DNA from: Candidatus Sulfotelmatobacter kueseliae
GTDB lineage: Bacteria > Acidobacteriota > Terriglobia > Terriglobales > Acidobacteriaceae
Length of the DNA stretch: 60,620 nucleotides
Direction of reading: 5' to 3'
Assembly (NCBI GenBank): GCA_900290255.1
Contig: OMOD01000079.1
Span: 1 to 60,620 of the forward strand
The notes beneath the pieces were generated by a model. It was not told the origin of the DNA, did no database searches, and saw nothing but the letters and a program-made list of their open reading frames with translations. This document shows positions 45,303-53,689 of this stretch, in pieces (position 1 is the stretch's first letter; each line of letters opens with the position of its first letter). Made by a program: the position numbers and the translations under genes.

Positions 45303-48107
45303 TTACCGTTTCAGCAGGTTCTCGAAGTAGCGGTTGTTGTAGAACGCGGTGGCTTTCTGGACGAACTCCAGAATCTTGAACATGCGCTCGCGGCCTTCGC
45401 GGTTGACTTCGCGGAACTGCACGGCCACGCCGGAGCCGGGGTCGAGCCGCACCACCACGCCTTCGTGGGCCAGGCTTCCGTCGTCCATGGAGAAGCCCAG
45501 CTTGATCTTGCTGCCCGGCGAAAGGATGGCACTGGTTTCCAGATAGCATCCGCCCATGCTGATGTCGGTGAGATTGGCGAACACCGGGGCTTCGCCGACT
45601 TCGGCCTGCATTTCCACCGTCACGCGGCACTTGAGGCGCGGATGCAGGCGGCGATCCTTGTAGGAAAGCTGCTTCTGCTTCTCCAGATACATGCGGCGGT
45701 CGGCCTCGGCCAGCAGATGTTCGGCGTCTTCGCCGTCCTCGGGATAGACGGAGCGACCGACGCTGAGCGAAACGATCTCTTCGCCGCAGACTTCGGCGCC
45801 GGCCTGCTTGGCCAAGGTGCGCATCTGCTCGGACTTCTTTCCGGCGGCATCGGCAGCCAGGCCGGGGGCGATGACCACGAACTCGTCTCCGCCCATGCGG
45901 GCGACGTAGTCGTACTCGCGGGAGGTGTCTTTGAGCGCCTGGGCGAAGAGGCGCAGCACGCGGTTGCCCTCGAGGTGGCCGAAGCGATCGTTGACCTGCT
46001 TGAAACCGTCCATGTCGGAAACCATGACGGTGAGGGTGTTCTTGTCGCGCTTGCAGCGGGCCAGTTCGCGATCGAGCTGCAGGAAGAGCGAGCGGGCGTT
46101 GGGCAGGCCGGTGAGGTAGTCGGTGGTGGCGGAATTCTCGGCCTGCTGATACTTGAGGGCGTTCTCGATGGCCAGCGCCATCTTGCTGCTGACCGCGAGC
46201 AGAATGCGCAGGTGGTCGGAGGTGAACGCGTCACGCTCGGCGCGGTAGAGAGCGAGAACGCCAATCGTTCCGGAGACACCTTCGAGCGGCACAGCGAGCG
46301 CGGAACGCAGGGTGCTGAACTTCGAAGGATCGTTGAGGTATCCGGGCTCGACCGAGGGGTTGCCGTTGATGATCGGCTTGCGGTTCTGCGCCACCCAGCC
46401 GGAGAGTCCCTGGCCGAAGGGGATGCGCAAGGAGGAGAACAGGCGGTAGTTGTCGCCGTTGACGAATTCGGGAAAAAGTTCCTCTTCCCGCAGGATGTAG
46501 ATGGCGATGGCGTCGTAGGGCACCATCGGCTTGAGTTTGACCGAGAATACGGAGAGTGTTTCTCCCAGGCTGAGCGATGCGCCCAGGTCCTGACTGAGTT
46601 CGAACAGAGACTGTGCCTCCTGGCGGGCGGCGGCGATGGATGACAAGAACGTGGTTTCCCGGCCGGCGTAGTCGGGCGCGGTGATGTTCTCGAATCCGGC
46701 GGCGGGCTCGAGACCGCGCTCGATCTTGATGGCGGTGGAGAGCGGGCCGGTGGGATCTTCGAGCGACTTGGCCACGGCCAGGTGTTCCATGTCCTGATAG
46801 CGGCGTTGGAGAACCTCGACGACCTTAGGGTCGAAGGACTTGCCGGACTCGGCGACCAGCTTCTGCATGACATCGCGCAGGGGTAGGGCGCGGCGGTACT
46901 GGCGGTCGGAAGCGAGGGCGTCGAGATAATCGACGGCAGCAAGGATGCGGGCGCCGATGGGAATTTCGGCTCCCTTGAGGCCGAGCGGGTAGCCGGAACC
47001 GTCATATTTCTCGTGGTGGGCGCGGACGATCGGCACCACGGGATAGGGGAAGCGCACGCGCTCGAGAATTTCCGCCCCGACCAGGGTGTGGATCTTCATC
47101 TTCTCGAATTCTTCCGGGGTGAGACGTCCCGGCTTGGAGATGATGTGCTCGGGCACGGCCAGTTTGCCGATGTCGTGCAACAGGGCGGCGGCGTGCAGGG
47201 CTTCGAGATCGGTGCCGGTCACGCCCAGCTCTTTGGCCACTTCGATGGCGTAGATGCGAACCCGCTGCAGGTGCTCGTGGGTGGTGTGGTCCTTGGCCTC
47301 GATGGCCAGCGCCAGGGCCTCAATGGTGCGCAGGTGCAGGCTGGCCATCTCCTCGACGTGGCGCTTCTCATCCTCGAGTTTGCCGAGGTAGAGACGGTAG
47401 GAGCGGTAAATGAGATAAACCGCCGGCACCAGAAGCAGCGAAGTTTCCCAGTTGAAATTCTCGTTGAACCAGGCGATGGCCCCGGCGATTCCCGCTCCCA
47501 CCAGGTAGTAGGGGAATGACCAGAAATAGCAATCCACCAGGATGCGGGTGAGCGGCCGCCGCTCGGTCATGGAAATGACTGCGGCGATCGCGCCTGCGTT
47601 GGAGATGAAGTAAACGGTGGCCGCGACTCCAAGCAGAAGCGCCCGGCTGTCGAGCAACACGGCGGCCAGCGGATGATGATACACGCCGTAGGCCAGGGCG
47701 GTGGAAACGGCGCCCGCGCACACATTGAAGGTGACTTGGAGCGCCTTCGGGCGCTCCGGATACAGGCACTGGGCTAGCATGGAAACGGAGCCCAGAATCA
47801 GGGTTTCGGTGAAACTCAACTCCAGAACGCCGATCAGGATGAAGAGGAAATTGACTGACAGGGTGCCGGTAATGCCGGGCAGGTTTACCTTGAGCCGCGA
47901 GGCCAGAATGGCGATGCCCAGATAGCAGATGAACTCGGCGATGTTCTTGCTGCTCTGATGGATTGCGCCCCAGGCCAGGATGGCGGTCCCGGCCATCACG
48001 ATCAGGCTGATGAACAGCTTAGCGCCAACGGACAGACCTCTCCACGAGTGGGAGTGCTGAACAAGGCCCTTCGTGAGGCTCGTGGCACCAGTCATACGAA
48101 TGCGCAC
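45303..48107 (-). CDS. Membrane HD-GYP / GAF / GGDEF / PilZ signalling protein
   Basis: A 934-residue protein. Residues 30-240: about eight membrane helices (MASE-like sensor). 255-440: HD-GYP phosphodiesterase with HDIGK (H311, D312) and the GYP motif in HHEKYDGSGYP (370-374). 505-650: GAF domain. 660-815: diguanylate cyclase with an intact RMGGDEF (G739-F743). 818-915: PilZ with RRLHPRLKCR and DISMGGC. It could therefore make, break and sense cyclic-di-GMP. It is convergent with another PilZ protein. ATG at 48095 is a second possible start. Confidence 0.93.
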   Translation of the reverse strand: MRIRMTGATSLTKGLVQHSHSWRGLSVGAKLFISLIVMAGTAILAWGAIHQSSKNIAEFICYLGIAILASRLKVNLPGITGTLSVNFLFILIGVLELSFTETLILGSVSMLAQCLYPERPKALQVTFNVCAGAVSTALAYGVYHHPLAAVLLDSRALLLGVAATVYFISNAGAIAAVISMTERRPLTRILVDCYFWSFPYYLVGAGIAGAIAWFNENFNWETSLLLVPAVYLIYRSYRLYLGKLEDEKRHVEEMASLHLRTIEALALAIEAKDHTTHEHLQRVRIYAIEVAKELGVTGTDLEALHAAALLHDIGKLAVPEHIISKPGRLTPEEFEKMKIHTLVGAEILERVRFPYPVVPIVRAHHEKYDGSGYPLGLKGAEIPIGARILAAVDYLDALASDRQYRRALPLRDVMQKLVAESGKSFDPKVVEVLQRRYQDMEHLAVAKSLEDPTGPLSTAIKIERGLEPAAGFENITAPDYAGRETTFLSSIAAARQEAQSLFELSQDLGASLSLGETLSVFSVKLKPMVPYDAIAIYILREEELFPEFVNGDNYRLFSSLRIPFGQGLSGWVAQNRKPIINGNPSVEPGYLNDPSKFSTLRSALAVPLEGVSGTIGVLALYRAERDAFTSDHLRILLAVSSKMALAIENALKYQQAENSATTDYLTGLPNARSLFLQLDRELARCKRDKNTLTVMVSDMDGFKQVNDRFGHLEGNRVLRLFAQALKDTSREYDYVARMGGDEFVVIAPGLAADAAGKKSEQMRTLAKQAGAEVCGEEIVSLSVGRSVYPEDGEDAEHLLAEADRRMYLEKQKQLSYKDRRLHPRLKCRVTVEMQAEVGEAPVFANLTDISMGGCYLETSAILSPGSKIKLGFSMDDGSLAHEGVVVRLDPGSGVAVQFREVNREGRERMFKILEFVQKATAFYNNRYFENLLKR

Positions 48108-48454
48108 ACTTCCCCAAGCGAGGAGATGCGTGACCTTTAGGAATATCAGTTAACGTGTTTATTAACAATGATTTGGAGAGTTTTAGAGAAACTTCAGTAA
48201 CTCGGCGTGAGTACCGATAGGGGTTGACAGGAGTGGCAGGGGGGAACCGAGGCAGATTTCCACTCTTTTGACGGGGCTGAGTGGAAACAGGCAGAATAGC
48301 CCCTGCCCGGCTATGAGGCCAGAACCCGCCGCGCCAGGGTCGCGCCCGAGTCGCCCGTGCTGGGACTGGCCGGGGTCATAGAAACGCCGTCGGGCGAACA
48401 AACGGTGGGAACCTTTCTGTCGGGATTGCGTAATCGTGTTGAGGAGGAGAGGCG
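48108..48454. other. Divergent intergenic region
   Basis: Lies between the HD-GYP/GGDEF gene (minus) and the DinB-like gene (plus). AT-rich on the left side, with a candidate minus-strand promoter listed separately; AGGAGG precedes the DinB start at 48455. No gene recognised. Confidence 0.5.
48138..48166 (-). promoter_or_regulatory. Candidate promoter of the HD-GYP/GGDEF gene
   Basis: Minus strand TTGTTA (48166-48161) and TATTCC (48143-48138) with 17-bp spacing, in an AT-rich stretch about 30 bp upstream of the start codon. Confidence 0.35.
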
Positions 48455-49030
48455 ATGCGAAAATTTCTGCCTGTAATTCTGGTTTGCCTGTTCGCGACCG
48501 CCACTTTCGTTTCGGCCCAGGATAAGCCTGCTGCCGTCGCCCAGTCCCAAGACAATCCGTACAGCGGATTCAACAAGCGGGCCTACACCCGGGTCACGGA
48601 TATTTTGCTCCGCTCCGCCGACAAGATGCCCGAGGAGAACTACCAATTTAAACCCACGGACACGGTGCGCACCTACGGCCAAATCCTTGGACACGTGGCC
48701 GACGCCCAGTACCTGTTTTGTTCCATCGCCCTCGGCGAGAAGAATCCCGGCTTGAACGTCGAGCAGACCAAAACCTCGAAAGCCGACCTCATCGCCGCCC
48801 TCAAGGAAGCCTTCGCCTATTGCAATAAGGCCTATGACGGCATGACCGACGCATCCGGCACGCAGACGGTGAAGCTGTTCGGCGGCGACACGCCGAAACT
48901 GGACGTGCTCACGGTCAATAACATGCACAACATGGAACACTACGGCAACCTTGTCACCTACATGCGGATCAAGAACATTGTTCCTCCCAGCAGCGAGCAA
49001 CCGCCTCAGCCGGCAGCGAAGAAACAGTGA
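48455..49030 (+). CDS. Exported DinB-family protein
   Basis: A 191-residue protein with signal peptide (FLPVILVCLFATATFVSAQ). The rest is a DinB/YfiT-like four-helix bundle with the three histidines of the metal site visible as GQILGHVADAQ and NMHNMEHYGNL. These thiol- or metal-dependent enzymes are usually cytosolic; the exported version is common in Acidobacteria but has no known substrate. GGAGGAGAGG lies just upstream. Confidence 0.85.
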   Translation: MRKFLPVILVCLFATATFVSAQDKPAAVAQSQDNPYSGFNKRAYTRVTDILLRSADKMPEENYQFKPTDTVRTYGQILGHVADAQYLFCSIALGEKNPGLNVEQTKTSKADLIAALKEAFAYCNKAYDGMTDASGTQTVKLFGGDTPKLDVLTVNNMHNMEHYGNLVTYMRIKNIVPPSSEQPPQPAAKKQ

Positions 49031-49048
49031 TAGAAATCCGACGGGTGG

Positions 49049-49079
49049 CCCACTCAAGCCCGGTTTTGGCTTGAGTGGG
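49049..49079 (+). terminator. Hairpin terminator after the DinB-like gene
   Basis: Perfect 12-bp stem CCCACTCAAGCC / GGCTTGAGTGGG, loop CGGTTTT, 19 bp after the stop. No T-run follows, so termination efficiency is uncertain. A copy of the D repeat continues to about 49155. Confidence 0.45.
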
Positions 49080-49165
49080 GCCGGGTGCCCCATCCCTTCG
49101 ACTACGCTCAGGGCAGGCTCTTTCGCGTTCTGTGCGGAAGGGTGGGAGGCGCGCATTGAGTAACT

Positions 49166-50050
49166 TCACAGCTCATCGCTCGAACCGCTCCATTTAGCCA
49201 CGAGCTTCTCGACTCTCCTCGCTACTCCGAATGATCCGTTCACCTGCGAGTTGGTCTCGACAGCCGCCCCTATGCGCTTAGAAAAGGAGGGGGACCAGAC
49301 GGTCAGCTCCTCTAGGCGCCCCATCAGCATTTTCGCGGCCGCGAAGCTCCAACTGCTCTCGAACATGGTCACGACCCCTTCGGCGATTTTCATTCTGGTG
49401 TGTTTGTTCTTGCGAAACGAGTCGAAGAGCTCGTGTGCGAGGTCCTCGCCAGACTTTTCGTGGCCGTTGAACGCTTGGAATTTCCCGATGAAGCCGTAGG
49501 GCGTCTGCCGAAATCGAATCGAGCATACCGGCACGCCGCGACCCATTGCGAAGCCAATCTCCTGGTCGGTCCAGTTGCTCGCGTGAAAATCTTCGTGGAG
49601 AAGGCCGACTAGGGCGTCGCAGGTGGCCAGCGCCGACTCAATCTCGTTCTGCCATTCTGAAGTGGGTTCGATATCGTTATGAGCGACGAATGATGAGATG
49701 CCGTAGTTCAGAAGGCTGGCCTGGAGCTGCGCTGCGAACACCTTGTGCTTCGCCAGGTGTGTGACGAACAGGCGCATCATTCCAGGCTGCCAAAACTTTA
49801 GATCTGCCGGGAGAGTGGGGCCTTGTTGGTCGATCTTGTGGCCGACGTGCTCGCCGAGTTCGACCAGCTCGTCGTCGGCGGCGTCCCCGATCATCTTTAG
49901 CACATAGGACGATGTTGATCCGCTCCAGCTGTCTTGCCATGGAAGGCCGAATTGTTTCAAGGTCGTGTCAATGACGGCCCAATCCTCGCCGCCTAGGCTC
50001 GTAGATATGGCCTTCATCAGCTTGACGCGTTGCGACTTTGTAAGAGCCAT
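49166..50050 (-). CDS. TIR-domain protein with AbiJ-NTD-like N-terminus
   Basis: A 294-residue protein. The N-terminal 75 residues (KSQRVKLMKAISTSLGGED ... VLKMIGDAADDELVELGEHV) resemble the helical N-terminal domain of AbiJ-like abortive-infection proteins. Residues 92-190 are a TIR domain: MRLFVTHLAKHKVFAAQLQ, then LATCDALVGLLHEDF and SNWTDQEIGFAMGRG with the W160-x3-E164 pair of NAD-cleaving TIRs. It probably degrades NAD on phage attack and kills or arrests the cell. It starts directly at the stop of the upstream gene, suggesting translational coupling. Confidence 0.82.
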   Translation of the reverse strand: MALTKSQRVKLMKAISTSLGGEDWAVIDTTLKQFGLPWQDSWSGSTSSYVLKMIGDAADDELVELGEHVGHKIDQQGPTLPADLKFWQPGMMRLFVTHLAKHKVFAAQLQASLLNYGISSFVAHNDIEPTSEWQNEIESALATCDALVGLLHEDFHASNWTDQEIGFAMGRGVPVCSIRFRQTPYGFIGKFQAFNGHEKSGEDLAHELFDSFRKNKHTRMKIAEGVVTMFESSWSFAAAKMLMGRLEELTVWSPSFSKRIGAAVETNSQVNGSFGVARRVEKLVAKWSGSSDEL

Positions 50051-50809
50051 TTACTTGAGGCAGTGTTTCGCCTTGTCCACTAGCCCGGCGACAGCGGGCA
50101 GGTGCAGGCCGAGCTTTGCCCCGAGGTCAACCGCCTTGCCTGCCAGCTCCAGGACCCGCTGGCCGCATTCGAGCACCGACCTCCAGTTCCTCTCGTCCTC
50201 GGGCTTCTCGACCTCGGCCGCCAAGGCCTCGATGTCTGCGGCTCCCTCCTTTAGCTGCCGAGGTGTGAGGTCTTGGCTCTGCTGCAGCAGGTACAACATC
50301 TCCTTCAAGTCGGTGCCTGTCTTATTCCCAACGTGGCCGATCCTCTGGATCGCGCTGCCCGTGGCGATCGCTTGATTGAGATTCACGGGCCCGTGGAAAT
50401 TCTGACTCATTCCGCTGGCCCTGCCTCCGCCTCTACGTGCTGTTACGGGCTTGGGCTGCTCGACGTACACGCCGAAGTCTTCGACGTACCTGATGGCGGC
50501 CCTGAGCGTCGCATCCGCAGTCTCGCAGCCGGTCCGGAATCCGTGGAGGTCTTCCTTCGAGACGTAGTCCCCAGGAACGTACACGCCGTACGGAATGATC
50601 CTAGTGGGGCCGAAGAACCTGGTGTCCCGGAAGCGCGCGGTATGGTGCGACTCCGGTCCCAAGAACATCTCTAGGATTCCTCTGGTAGTGTCGCGCCACG
50701 CCTTGAAGTCAGGGCACTTGTGGTTCAAGCTGCGGACTGTCTGCAACTCTCCGAGCTGCCGATTGAGCAGCCTGATCGCCTTTTGCTGTGGGCTTTCTTC
50801 TTCCAGCAC
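50051..50809 (-). CDS. Unknown protein paired with the TIR effector
   Basis: A 252-residue soluble protein with a GTG start. Features: a charged helical N-terminus, a central segment with GMSQNFHGPVNLNQAIATGS (a 'F-GP-N' strand motif often seen in linkers of bacterial conflict proteins) and a C-terminal helical part ending LAGKAVDLGAKLGLHLPAVAGLVD. No enzyme motif. TAA is followed at once by the ATG of the TIR gene, so the two form an operon; it may sense or regulate the TIR protein. Its 5' end overlaps the integrase remnant. Confidence 0.65.
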   Translation of the reverse strand: MLEEESPQQKAIRLLNRQLGELQTVRSLNHKCPDFKAWRDTTRGILEMFLGPESHHTARFRDTRFFGPTRIIPYGVYVPGDYVSKEDLHGFRTGCETADATLRAAIRYVEDFGVYVEQPKPVTARRGGGRASGMSQNFHGPVNLNQAIATGSAIQRIGHVGNKTGTDLKEMLYLLQQSQDLTPRQLKEGAADIEALAAEVEKPEDERNWRSVLECGQRVLELAGKAVDLGAKLGLHLPAVAGLVDKAKHCLK

Positions 50810-50829
50810 GAGTTGATTCTCGTGCAGGT

Positions 50830-51096
50830 CTTAGCCGAGGCGCAACAGAAATCTGGAGTGGTGGACTCTCCTAGTCCTTTGTCCTTTTTCCTCTCGTTCT
50901 CGGCCTCGAGCAGCTTAACCCCGGCCGCGAGGGCGCGGCGGTCGTCCCTCACGTAGTTGCTCATCATCACGGACATCGTCCTGTGCCTGAGGATCTGCGA
51001 CGCGGCATGAGGGGCTCCGGCGAGCGTGGTGGGGAGGCTCGCGCATACCCGTCTCACCGCCTGGAATCCGGCCCGCCCCGCGCCGCTTGCACACAA
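50830..51096 (-). pseudogene. C-terminal remnant of a tyrosine recombinase (integrase)
   Basis: The minus-strand frame reads RRVCASLPTTLAGAPHAASQ, ILRHRTMSVMMSNYVRDDRR, ALAAGVKLLEAENERKK: the end of a phage-type integrase, with the R, the ILxHR segment (the usual H/G-H motif slightly altered) and the nucleophile tyrosine in NYVRDD. The N-terminal and core parts with the first catalytic arginine are absent, and the sequence just upstream does not continue the frame. It is a relic of an older integrative element. Confidence 0.6.
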
Positions 51097-51150
51097 AATG
51101 GTGCTGTAGCAGTTTCAGGGGGTGCACAATCTAGGCCTAATAGGCTCACC

Positions 51151-51170
51151 CCCCGTCGGGTTTGACGGGG
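51151..51170. terminator. Perfect hairpin between integrase remnant and ariB
   Basis: CCCCGTC-gggttt-GACGGGG, in a gene-free stretch (51097-51295). Could terminate the defence operon that ends at 51296, or be part of an old attachment site. Confidence 0.4.
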
Positions 51171-51295
51171 TAAGCTACTTGCCGGGAAAAAGTGTCCCAG
51201 GATAACGTTCGAGTTAGCTGGGCTAACTATCTAGTAAACCAGGGCGGTGGGGGCGCGCGCGAGGGAACGCGGGGTGTGGTTGTGCGTCCCGCGAG

Positions 51296-52216
51296 TCAAA
51301 GTTGGGCTAGTGCGCGCCGCAATGGCTCTCGGAAGTGCTGAACCCAAGGCGCGTTGAAATCAATCGTTGCAATCAAGCTTCCCAGGAGCCGATCTTGAGC
51401 GCCTTGCCTATTGAAGAGTGGATAAGTCAATTCAAGTTCGCGGAGGACGAAGAGCACGTACCACTTTCCTTTGAACAAGAGGTCATGCTCGGCGCGACGG
51501 TACATGGAATCAACAAGTCTGTAAACAGCCGTGAGCTTTCGCTGAAAATCAACGGATGCAAGTCCCGAGCGGGCTTCCATCTCCGTAGCACAGGCTGCCA
51601 ATCCGGCGGCATCCGTGGCCGAATCGACGGGTGTGTTAACCGAGGAAGGCATAGCGTAGCTGGCGGGATATGGCAACGACAGCTTCCTAGCCAAGATGCA
51701 AAGTGCGATCCATTCCCGCCAGCACGCCGCTGCAGTGTTTCGCCAGAGCACAGAATTGGCGACTCGCGCCCGAATGACTCCTACGTCAATCGAGCCAGCA
51801 GTAGCAAGGCTTGACACAAGATCGCCTTCGGCGAACAGGTGGTTCTCGATGCAATAGAAGACCGTGTACACGACGTGGTCAGAGACGCGCAACGTTTTGA
51901 AGATGTCGTCAACGTCCTTATCCAGGTAAAACATGGCGAGCTTCGCATCGACTTGCGAGCGGTCCACCAGAGAATCGTTGTCTCGAAGGTACTCGAAGAA
52001 ACGAGTAAGCATCCCTTTGCCGCCCCCGACACCGTTGATACGATCAGCAACTACAATCTCGTAACTCCTACCGAGGGCGCAGCATTGAGGACCGCAGATT
52101 CTGCCATAAACATCTGGATCGAGGTCGCGGCCCTCAACAAAAATGAACGTCCGCGTTTGCGATAGTTGTATGTACCTTCGCATGCCGCCGAAGCTGTGGG
52201 CCGTGCGAGAGCTCAT
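51296..52216 (-). CDS. ariB: PARIS AriB-like DUF4435 (Toprim) nuclease effector
   Basis: A 306-residue DUF4435 protein. The Toprim-type residues are in order: the glutamate in TFIFVEGRDLDPDVY (about residue 29), the aspartates in AMFYLDKDVDD (about 96-98) and YCIENHLFAEGD, the DUF4435 signature. Its start overlaps the upstream ATPase stop by 4 bp. In PARIS, AriB is released from the AriA ATPase complex when a phage anti-restriction protein is sensed and then cleaves tRNA. Family and partner are clear; activity and trigger in this organism are inferred. Confidence 0.82.
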   Translation of the reverse strand: MSSRTAHSFGGMRRYIQLSQTRTFIFVEGRDLDPDVYGRICGPQCCALGRSYEIVVADRINGVGGGKGMLTRFFEYLRDNDSLVDRSQVDAKLAMFYLDKDVDDIFKTLRVSDHVVYTVFYCIENHLFAEGDLVSSLATAGSIDVGVIRARVANSVLWRNTAAACWREWIALCILARKLSLPYPASYAMPSSVNTPVDSATDAAGLAACATEMEARSGLASVDFQRKLTAVYRLVDSMYRRAEHDLLFKGKWYVLFVLRELELTYPLFNRQGAQDRLLGSLIATIDFNAPWVQHFREPLRRALAQL

Positions 52217-53424
52217 ATGCGAAAGATCTTGCTGTCCGGAATGTCGGCCATTATTTCCGGAGAGTGCGTGGCCATGATGAGTTGGAGCCTGGGATTCAGG
52301 ACGCGCAATGTCGCGACCAGCTTCTTCTGCCAGTCGACGTGCATTGAGAGCTCCGGCTCGTCGATGATCAGGGAATGATTTGAAGCCGTCAGAGCGTACA
52401 GTGCTATGAAGAGGAGTTGTTTCTCGCCGGACGAGAGCAAGCTGAGTCCGATCTCTCGATCCTTGGAGAGTTGAACCTTGATTTCCTTATCGGTAAATTC
52501 CAAATGCTTGCTTCCCGAGAACATCGACTCTAGGACATCGCGGAATCGCTCGCGAGGTGCGGTTATCTCGCCGATGGTCTTTTCCACCCGCTCGATTTGC
52601 TTGACGACGTTTTGCAGCTCCGGCTTTTTAGCGTAGATTGCTGCAAACTTGCTCTCGCTTGTCAGAAGATGACTGAATCCAGGCTGGCGTTCAAGGAAGC
52701 CGCTGATTCTCTTGAAGGCCTCTTTCTCATCTGGCACTGCGGTCACGTCACTTTGGTCCTGCCCCCCAGCGAGAAAGAACCCGAGTATATTGGCGAGCCC
52801 ACGCTCCTGCGCCTTGGCAGTCTCCTTCGAGATATCGGCGTAGTACTCTGACCACTGCGACTGCAACCCGCGCGCGAACGCGCTGTCTAGCTCCTGATCT
52901 GATAGGCGACTGGAGCCGCTTGGCGTCCGAAGATTCCGATAGAGGCGGGAAATCGGAAGGAAACCAAAGCTATGTTCTGTCAGCTTGCCGTCGGGCTCGG
53001 GTGGATCGCTGGACCACTTTGGCGCTTCCACTATCATCCCCTGGTCCTGGTCGAATATTAGATTAGGAGGCAGTGCGGATAAGCTGACTGGGTTCGCAAG
53101 GCCAGCGAGGTTCCACAGAGGTCGCTGAAGATTAGGAACCGATAACTCTACTTCCTTGCTAGGCGTTTGCGGTCGTCGAGTGAATGTGCGGACGAACTCC
53201 TTCCCGTAACGGTTCAAATAGACCTTTACAGCAGCCCGTGCGAACGGCAGGTTCTCCAATATGTCCACGTCAGTTGATAGAGCGGAGTGAAGGATTTTGA
53301 GCAAAGTTGTTTTTCCGCTGCCGTTTAATCCGAAGAATACGTTTACGTCGGAATTGAGCACGAAAGAAATCGGCTCGCTTCGTCCAGCGAGACCTTCCAC
53401 CGTAAATTCTCGAATTTGAGCCAT
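52213..53424 (-). CDS. ariA: PARIS AriA-like AAA ATPase
   Basis: A 403-residue ABC/OLD-type AAA ATPase: Walker A GLNGSGKTT (32-40), signature LLSSGEKQLLF (about 329-339), Walker B SLIIDEPELS (351-360) and the H-switch ATHSPE (H387). A coiled, variable middle (about 180-300) separates them. It is directly followed by the DUF4435 gene (4-bp overlap), the AriA-AriB arrangement. It is somewhat shorter than well-known AriA proteins, so it may be a divergent branch. Role: sensing scaffold that holds AriB inactive. Confidence 0.82.
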   Translation of the reverse strand: MAQIREFTVEGLAGRSEPISFVLNSDVNVFFGLNGSGKTTLLKILHSALSTDVDILENLPFARAAVKVYLNRYGKEFVRTFTRRPQTPSKEVELSVPNLQRPLWNLAGLANPVSLSALPPNLIFDQDQGMIVEAPKWSSDPPEPDGKLTEHSFGFLPISRLYRNLRTPSGSSRLSDQELDSAFARGLQSQWSEYYADISKETAKAQERGLANILGFFLAGGQDQSDVTAVPDEKEAFKRISGFLERQPGFSHLLTSESKFAAIYAKKPELQNVVKQIERVEKTIGEITAPRERFRDVLESMFSGSKHLEFTDKEIKVQLSKDREIGLSLLSSGEKQLLFIALYALTASNHSLIIDEPELSMHVDWQKKLVATLRVLNPRLQLIMATHSPEIMADIPDSKIFRI

Positions 53425-53495
53425 TCGCGTGAGTCCTTTCCCAGACTCAGTCTAATGCTAACGGAGGGATTCCGCATCTTGCAGAATCGTCCAGC

Positions 53496-53624
53496 TCACC
53501 CATTGTTCTCTTGTTCCAATTCGTATTCTTCGAGCACCTTCAGACACTTCGCTAGCCTAGTCGCCCGCACCGGTTCCCGCTTACATATTTTCTCTAAGGT
53601 GTGCTGACTGATTCCCCGGCACAT
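53496..53624 (-). CDS. Small HTH-like ORF, possibly truncated
   Basis: Minus-strand frame ending at TGA 53496. From ATG 53624 it codes for 42 residues, MCRGISQHTLEKICKREPVR then ATRLAKCLKVLEEYELEQ. The same frame stays open upstream to about 53727 and reads VRRTSLANEQLARIAKVPKR just before, together a compact XRE-like helix-turn-helix, but no ATG/GTG/TTG start is present in that part. It may be a short regulator with a non-standard start or a 5'-damaged gene. It lies between ariA and the polymerase operon. Confidence 0.4.
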   Translation of the reverse strand: MCRGISQHTLEKICKREPVRATRLAKCLKVLEEYELEQENNG

Positions 53625-53689
53625 GAATTCACGCTTGGGGACTTTGGCGATCCGCGCTAGTTGCTCATTAGCTAAGCTAGTCCTGCGTA

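Noticed and set aside
45465-46643. 392-residue open frame antisense to the HD-GYP/GGDEF gene
   Set aside because: Same cause: shadow of a GC-rich coding region whose own frame has intact catalytic motifs.
49166-50050. CBASS or Thoeris as the name for the TIR gene
   Set aside because: No cyclase, SIR2/SLOG partner or ThsB-like gene is adjacent; the partner protein is of unknown type.
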